Below, one piece after another: positions 60,340 to 64,000 of a stretch of 64,000 nt of DNA. The stretch covers positions 3,296,001-3,360,000 of the forward strand of contig NC_070607.1 in the NCBI RefSeq assembly GCF_027172205.1. The letters run 5' to 3'. Made by a program: the position numbers and the translations under genes. Position 1 is the stretch's first letter. Each line of letters opens with the position of its first letter. The notes below the pieces were generated by a model, which was given only the letters and a program-made list of their open reading frames with translations, made no database searches and was not told the origin of the DNA. Source of the DNA: Podarcis raffonei (Eukaryota > Chordata > Lepidosauria > Squamata > Lacertidae).

Positions 60340-62530
60340 GGGAGGGAAAGAGGTTTCCAGTTTTATGGAAAGATGCACTCATTACTTTGATCCCCAAACA
60401 AAACAGTGACTTAACAAAGACCAAGAACTACAGATCTATTTCATTATTGAACTGTGACTATAAACTATATGCTACAATTTTAGCTAATAGATTGAAAAGG
60501 ACGCTGAGACAGTCCACAGAGACCAGGCCGGGGTTTTACCAGGCCAACAAATGAAAGAGAATATAAGAAATGTAATTAATTTAATAGAGTATTTGGAAGT
60601 AAGAAATGAAAAACGGGCTGCGTTAATCTTTCTAGACGCGGAGAAAACCTTCGATAATATTTCATGGTCATTCATAATCCAGGTTTTAGAGAAAATGGAA
60701 ATAGGTAACTCTTTCGTAGCAGGAATTAAAGCAATCTATACTGATCAATCTGCAAATATATTAATAAATAATATTCTTTCAGACAAATGCCAAATAGAAA
60801 AAAAAATGAGACAAGGCTGTCCCCTGTCCCCACTGTTGTTTATTATGACATTATAAATATTGCTTCAGAAATTAAAGGTATTGAGGTAGGATGTAGAGTT
60901 TATAAATTAAGGGCATTTGCTGATGATGTGGTGCTGACACTAGAACAACCTTTTGAAAATAATTATATTAAATTGTGGAAAGGGGTTAAGAAAGAGTTGG
61001 AGATATGGAGGAGAATGGAACTGTCCCTGTTAGGTAGAATTTCAGCCATTAAAATGAATTTATTGCCTAAGATTCTGTTTTTATTTCAATCAAATCCCAA
61101 TTGTAAATAATTTAAGATGCTTCAAATAATGGAAAGAAGATATCTCTGGCAGGGGGGAAAGCCAAGAATTAAACATAAAATTATGATAAATATAAAAGAA
61201 AAAGGAGGCTTTGCTCTGCCAGACTTTCAAATGTATTATGAGGCAGCTTGTATGTGTTGGCTAAAAAAATGGATTGTATTGGACCATGCAGACATCTTAG
61301 ATTTAGAGGGTCAGGATTTAAAATTTGGCTGGCATGCATGTCTCTGGTATGGGAAGGCTAAAATCTATAAGAGTTTTATGAACCACATTCTTAGGAAGAA
61401 TCTGGATAGAGTTTGGGAGAAGTATAAAAATCTGCTGGAAAGCAAAACACTTTTATGGCTATCTCCCATCGAGGCAATCTCAATTAAGAGAGTTAATATG
61501 GACAGACAATGGGTGACTTACAGGGAACTGCTGGATTTTATGAGGGAGGGGACCCAAGCTGAAACCAATGGAAACCTAAGGAGTCAAGTTATGGATTGGT
61601 TGCAATATCACTAGCTACATTATATGTTTAAATCAGATAGAAATAGTTTATTTTTTGACCGAAGCTCACAATTTGAAAAAGAACTCTTGCAAAATAAGGA
61701 TAAACTTTTGTCTAAAATGTCTATGAATGGGAAACAAAAGACGAGCTAGTTAAAGCTTCAATGACACACTGGGCAATAGATATAGGACACAATATAGATC
61801 TTAACCTCTGGGAGAAACTCTGGCAAAGTGACCTGAAATTTACAGCATGCTATTCATTGAAAGAGAATTATTTGAAAATGATTCATAGATGGTACTTAAC
61901 TCCGAGTAGGTTGGCTTAGATTTATAAACAGAATCAGATAAGTGTTGGAAGTGTAAAGTGTGGAGGGAACCTTCCTCCACATGCGGCGGACATGTAAAAA
62001 AATGTTCAAAATTACTTTCCCCCAAAAAACAGAGTCCTTTATGTTGTGTATAATCCAGACTGAAATTCCCAGGTGTCAGAAAAGGTTATTTATGTATGCA
62101 AAAACTGCAGCCTGTGTTTGGTTAGCCCCAAAATGGAAAGTGAGTGAGGTCCTAACTAAAGAGGATTGACAACTTAAGTTGACAGAATATGCACAGCTTG
62201 CAGATTTAACATATAGAATAAGAGAGCAAGAACATACTTTTAAAGAAGACTGGAAAACATTTATTGAATATATGGAAAATAATTTTATACAGCTGAAAAC
62301 GCTGGCAGCATTAAGATAAATTCAAGAGAGTAAATAATTTTTGATGGATGTAGAAGTGAAAAACTAATTTGAATGGTTATAGTAAAATATGCAATAATGT
62401 ATGATATGTAAAATGAACCATGGAAAGAAGAAGGGAAGTCATTGGATATTTTAAAGTTTATAAAATGTTTATTTGAAATTGTAAAGAAAACTTTATAAAA
62501 AATTATTATATAAAAAAAGAATAAAGGGGA
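60340..62530 (+). mobile_element. L1 LINE, 5'-truncated, decayed
   Basis: Plus-strand L1 ORF2 from the reverse transcriptase onward: LITLIPKQNSDLTKTKNYR, FLDAEKTFDNISWSF, QGCPLSPLLF, LRAFADDVVLTLEQP, SLLGRISAIKMNLLPKILFL, then GGFALPDFQMYYEAAC and the C-terminal region up to about 62320. Frame breaks near 60540, 60855, 60955, 61110, 61615 and after 61700 (counts approximate); a stretch after FADDVV is missing. Ends in an A-rich tail near 62500-62525. Target duplication not found. Confidence 0.8.
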
Positions 62531-63104
62531 ATCAGAGAAGGAATCCTGCACTAAAAGTAAAAAGTGTGTTCCGTAGACTCATAAAGCAAAGAAATGATGA
62601 ACACTGCATTTTATTGAGTTCCTGTTTGTATAGCACTATCCATGAATATGACACTTTACAAGAAATGAGCATCTAGAAAATTACAGAAGAAGACAGCTAT
62701 AAAATAGGAATAAAATGGAGATGGAATAAACAATGGAAGAAATGAATGCCATTATTGCAGCTGCATCTACTTATGCGTAAAATATATTAATATAAATCTG
62801 GATTCAGCTGGCAAATCTCATCAGCGGGAGTCCTGTGGAAGAACCTCTGTTTGTAGTTTTGCAACCATAGGTGGAAGACAGAATGTTGGTGTTACACATC
62901 CCCTCCAACACATTAGTGACAGAGTGTTGTTTATGTAATGCCTTTTTCCCAGAGTCAAATGTCAGTGGTATACTAACGTAGACTCCTGTTGGTTAGTTAT
63001 TCCACATATCATTCCACCTTTCTTGTGGAATTACAGTCCCAAGGCCCCCTTCCCATGCTGCCTTCACATTGTTAGAGCTTTTCCAAATAGTGTGGTAATG
63101 TTGT

Positions 63105-63835
63105 TTGTTGTTGTTGTTGTTGTTGTTTGTTGTTGTTATACCCCTCCCAACTGACTGGGTTGCCCCAGCCACCCTGGGCTGCTTCCAACAAATATAAAAG
63201 CATAATAAAACAAAAAACATTAAAACTTCCCTATACAGGGCTGCCTTCAGATGTCTTCTAAAAATTGTGTGGTTCTTTATCTTTTTAACATCTGATGAGA
63301 GGGCATCCACAGAGTTGGCACCACTACCAAGAAGGCCCTCTGCCTGGTTCCCTTTAACTACACTGCTCACAATGAGGGTACCACCAGAAGGCCCTCAAAG
63401 CTAGACCTCAGTGTCCAGGCTGAACAATGGGGGCAGAGACGCTCCTTCAGGTATACAGGGCTGAAGCCATTAAGGCAGCGATGGCCAAACTTGGCCCTCC
63501 AACTGTTTTGGGACTACAGTTCCCGTCATCCCTGACCACTGGTCCTGTTAGCTAGGGATGATGGGAGTTGTAGTCCCAAAACAGCTGGAGGGCCGAGTTT
63601 GGCCATCACTGCGTTAAAGGCTTTAAAGGTCAACACCAATACCAACACATCAAATTCTGCTCAGAAATGTATTGGGAGCCAATGTAGGTCTTTCAGGATC
63701 AGTGTTATATAGTCCTGGCGGCCGCTCTTAGTCAGCAGTCTGGCAGCCACATTTGGAATTAATTGTAGTTTCCAAGTCACCTTCAAAGGTAGCCCCATGT
63801 AGAGTGTATTTCTGTAGTCCAAGGGGGACTTAGGC
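63105..63835 (-). mobile_element. L2/CR1-like LINE 3' region with nested MITE
   Basis: Starts with a (TTG)n run (63105-63137), then 'ccctcccaactgactgggttg', 'ctgccttcagatgtcttcta', 'gcagtctggcagccacattt' and 'ttgtagtttccaagtcacct'. It is the antisense of the LINE end seen at 33400-33595. The MITE at 63476-63611 interrupts it. 62580-63100 shows nothing recognisable. Confidence 0.55.
63476..63611. mobile_element. Palindromic hAT-like MITE, copy 3
   Basis: CAGCGATGGCCAAACTTGG ... CCGAGTTTGGCCATCACTG. Flanks cattaagg / cgttaaag are six of eight alike, fitting an older 8-bp duplication. Its arms remain almost fully complementary. Confidence 0.75.
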
Positions 63836-64000
63836 CTTTTTCATATAGATCCATCATTCTGTACAGCTCTTTTGACTTCAAGCCTGAATTTGCTTATTTT
63901 TCTGCTCATGAACAAAATGTAGATGGTCTAAGAATGGAAACAACTTATCTCTTCCATAACCCCATTGTTGCCTTCGATAAAAAGATTTGTTATCTCTGCA

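Overview
This is nuclear DNA from a squamate reptile, most likely a lizard. The evidence is vertebrate split genes with clean GT/AG junctions, copies of the Sauria SINE, its BovB (RTE) partner LINE, CR1- and L1-type LINEs, tRNA-derived SINEs, and many TA-flanked (Tc1/mariner-pogo-like) and 8-bp-flanked (hAT-like) MITEs. The gene order matches human 1q25: KLHL20 > CENPL < DARS2 > GAS5 < ZBTB37 >.

Layout: 890-4108 (+) holds the last four coding exons of KLHL20, with 3'UTR to about 5870. 5870-8430 is intergenic MITE and CR1 debris. 8689-17163 (-) is the whole CENPL coding region in five exons (347 aa by my count). About 17150-17760 is a CpG-rich divergent promoter. 17535-42950 (+) is complete DARS2 in 17 coding exons (642 aa by my count). 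43500-46800 is an L2/CR1-like LINE plus Sauria SINE and BovB pieces. About 47000-53893 (-) is GAS5, a non-coding snoRNA host gene in which I find nine recognisable box C/D snoRNAs and one unassigned candidate. About 53440-54420 is a second CpG-rich divergent promoter. 56789-60036 (+) is the BTB half of ZBTB37; its zinc fingers lie beyond the window. The rest of the right end is an L1 and an L2/CR1-like LINE carrying a hAT MITE.

The genes are housekeeping: a CUL3 ubiquitin-ligase adaptor (KLHL20), a constitutive centromere subunit (CENPL), the mitochondrial aspartyl-tRNA synthetase (DARS2), rRNA 2'-O-methylation guides (GAS5 snoRNAs) and a transcription factor (ZBTB37). They share promoters pairwise (CENPL/DARS2, GAS5/ZBTB37), and both promoters carry a CACGTG E-box.

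The most unusual material is the reorganised GAS5 snoRNA set (a SNORD80-like second copy in the SNORD77 position, an unassigned C/D RNA, an order unlike the mammalian one), and two MITEs in one CENPL intron that are built from long perfect hairpins. I see no evidence of a wholly new multi-gene system.
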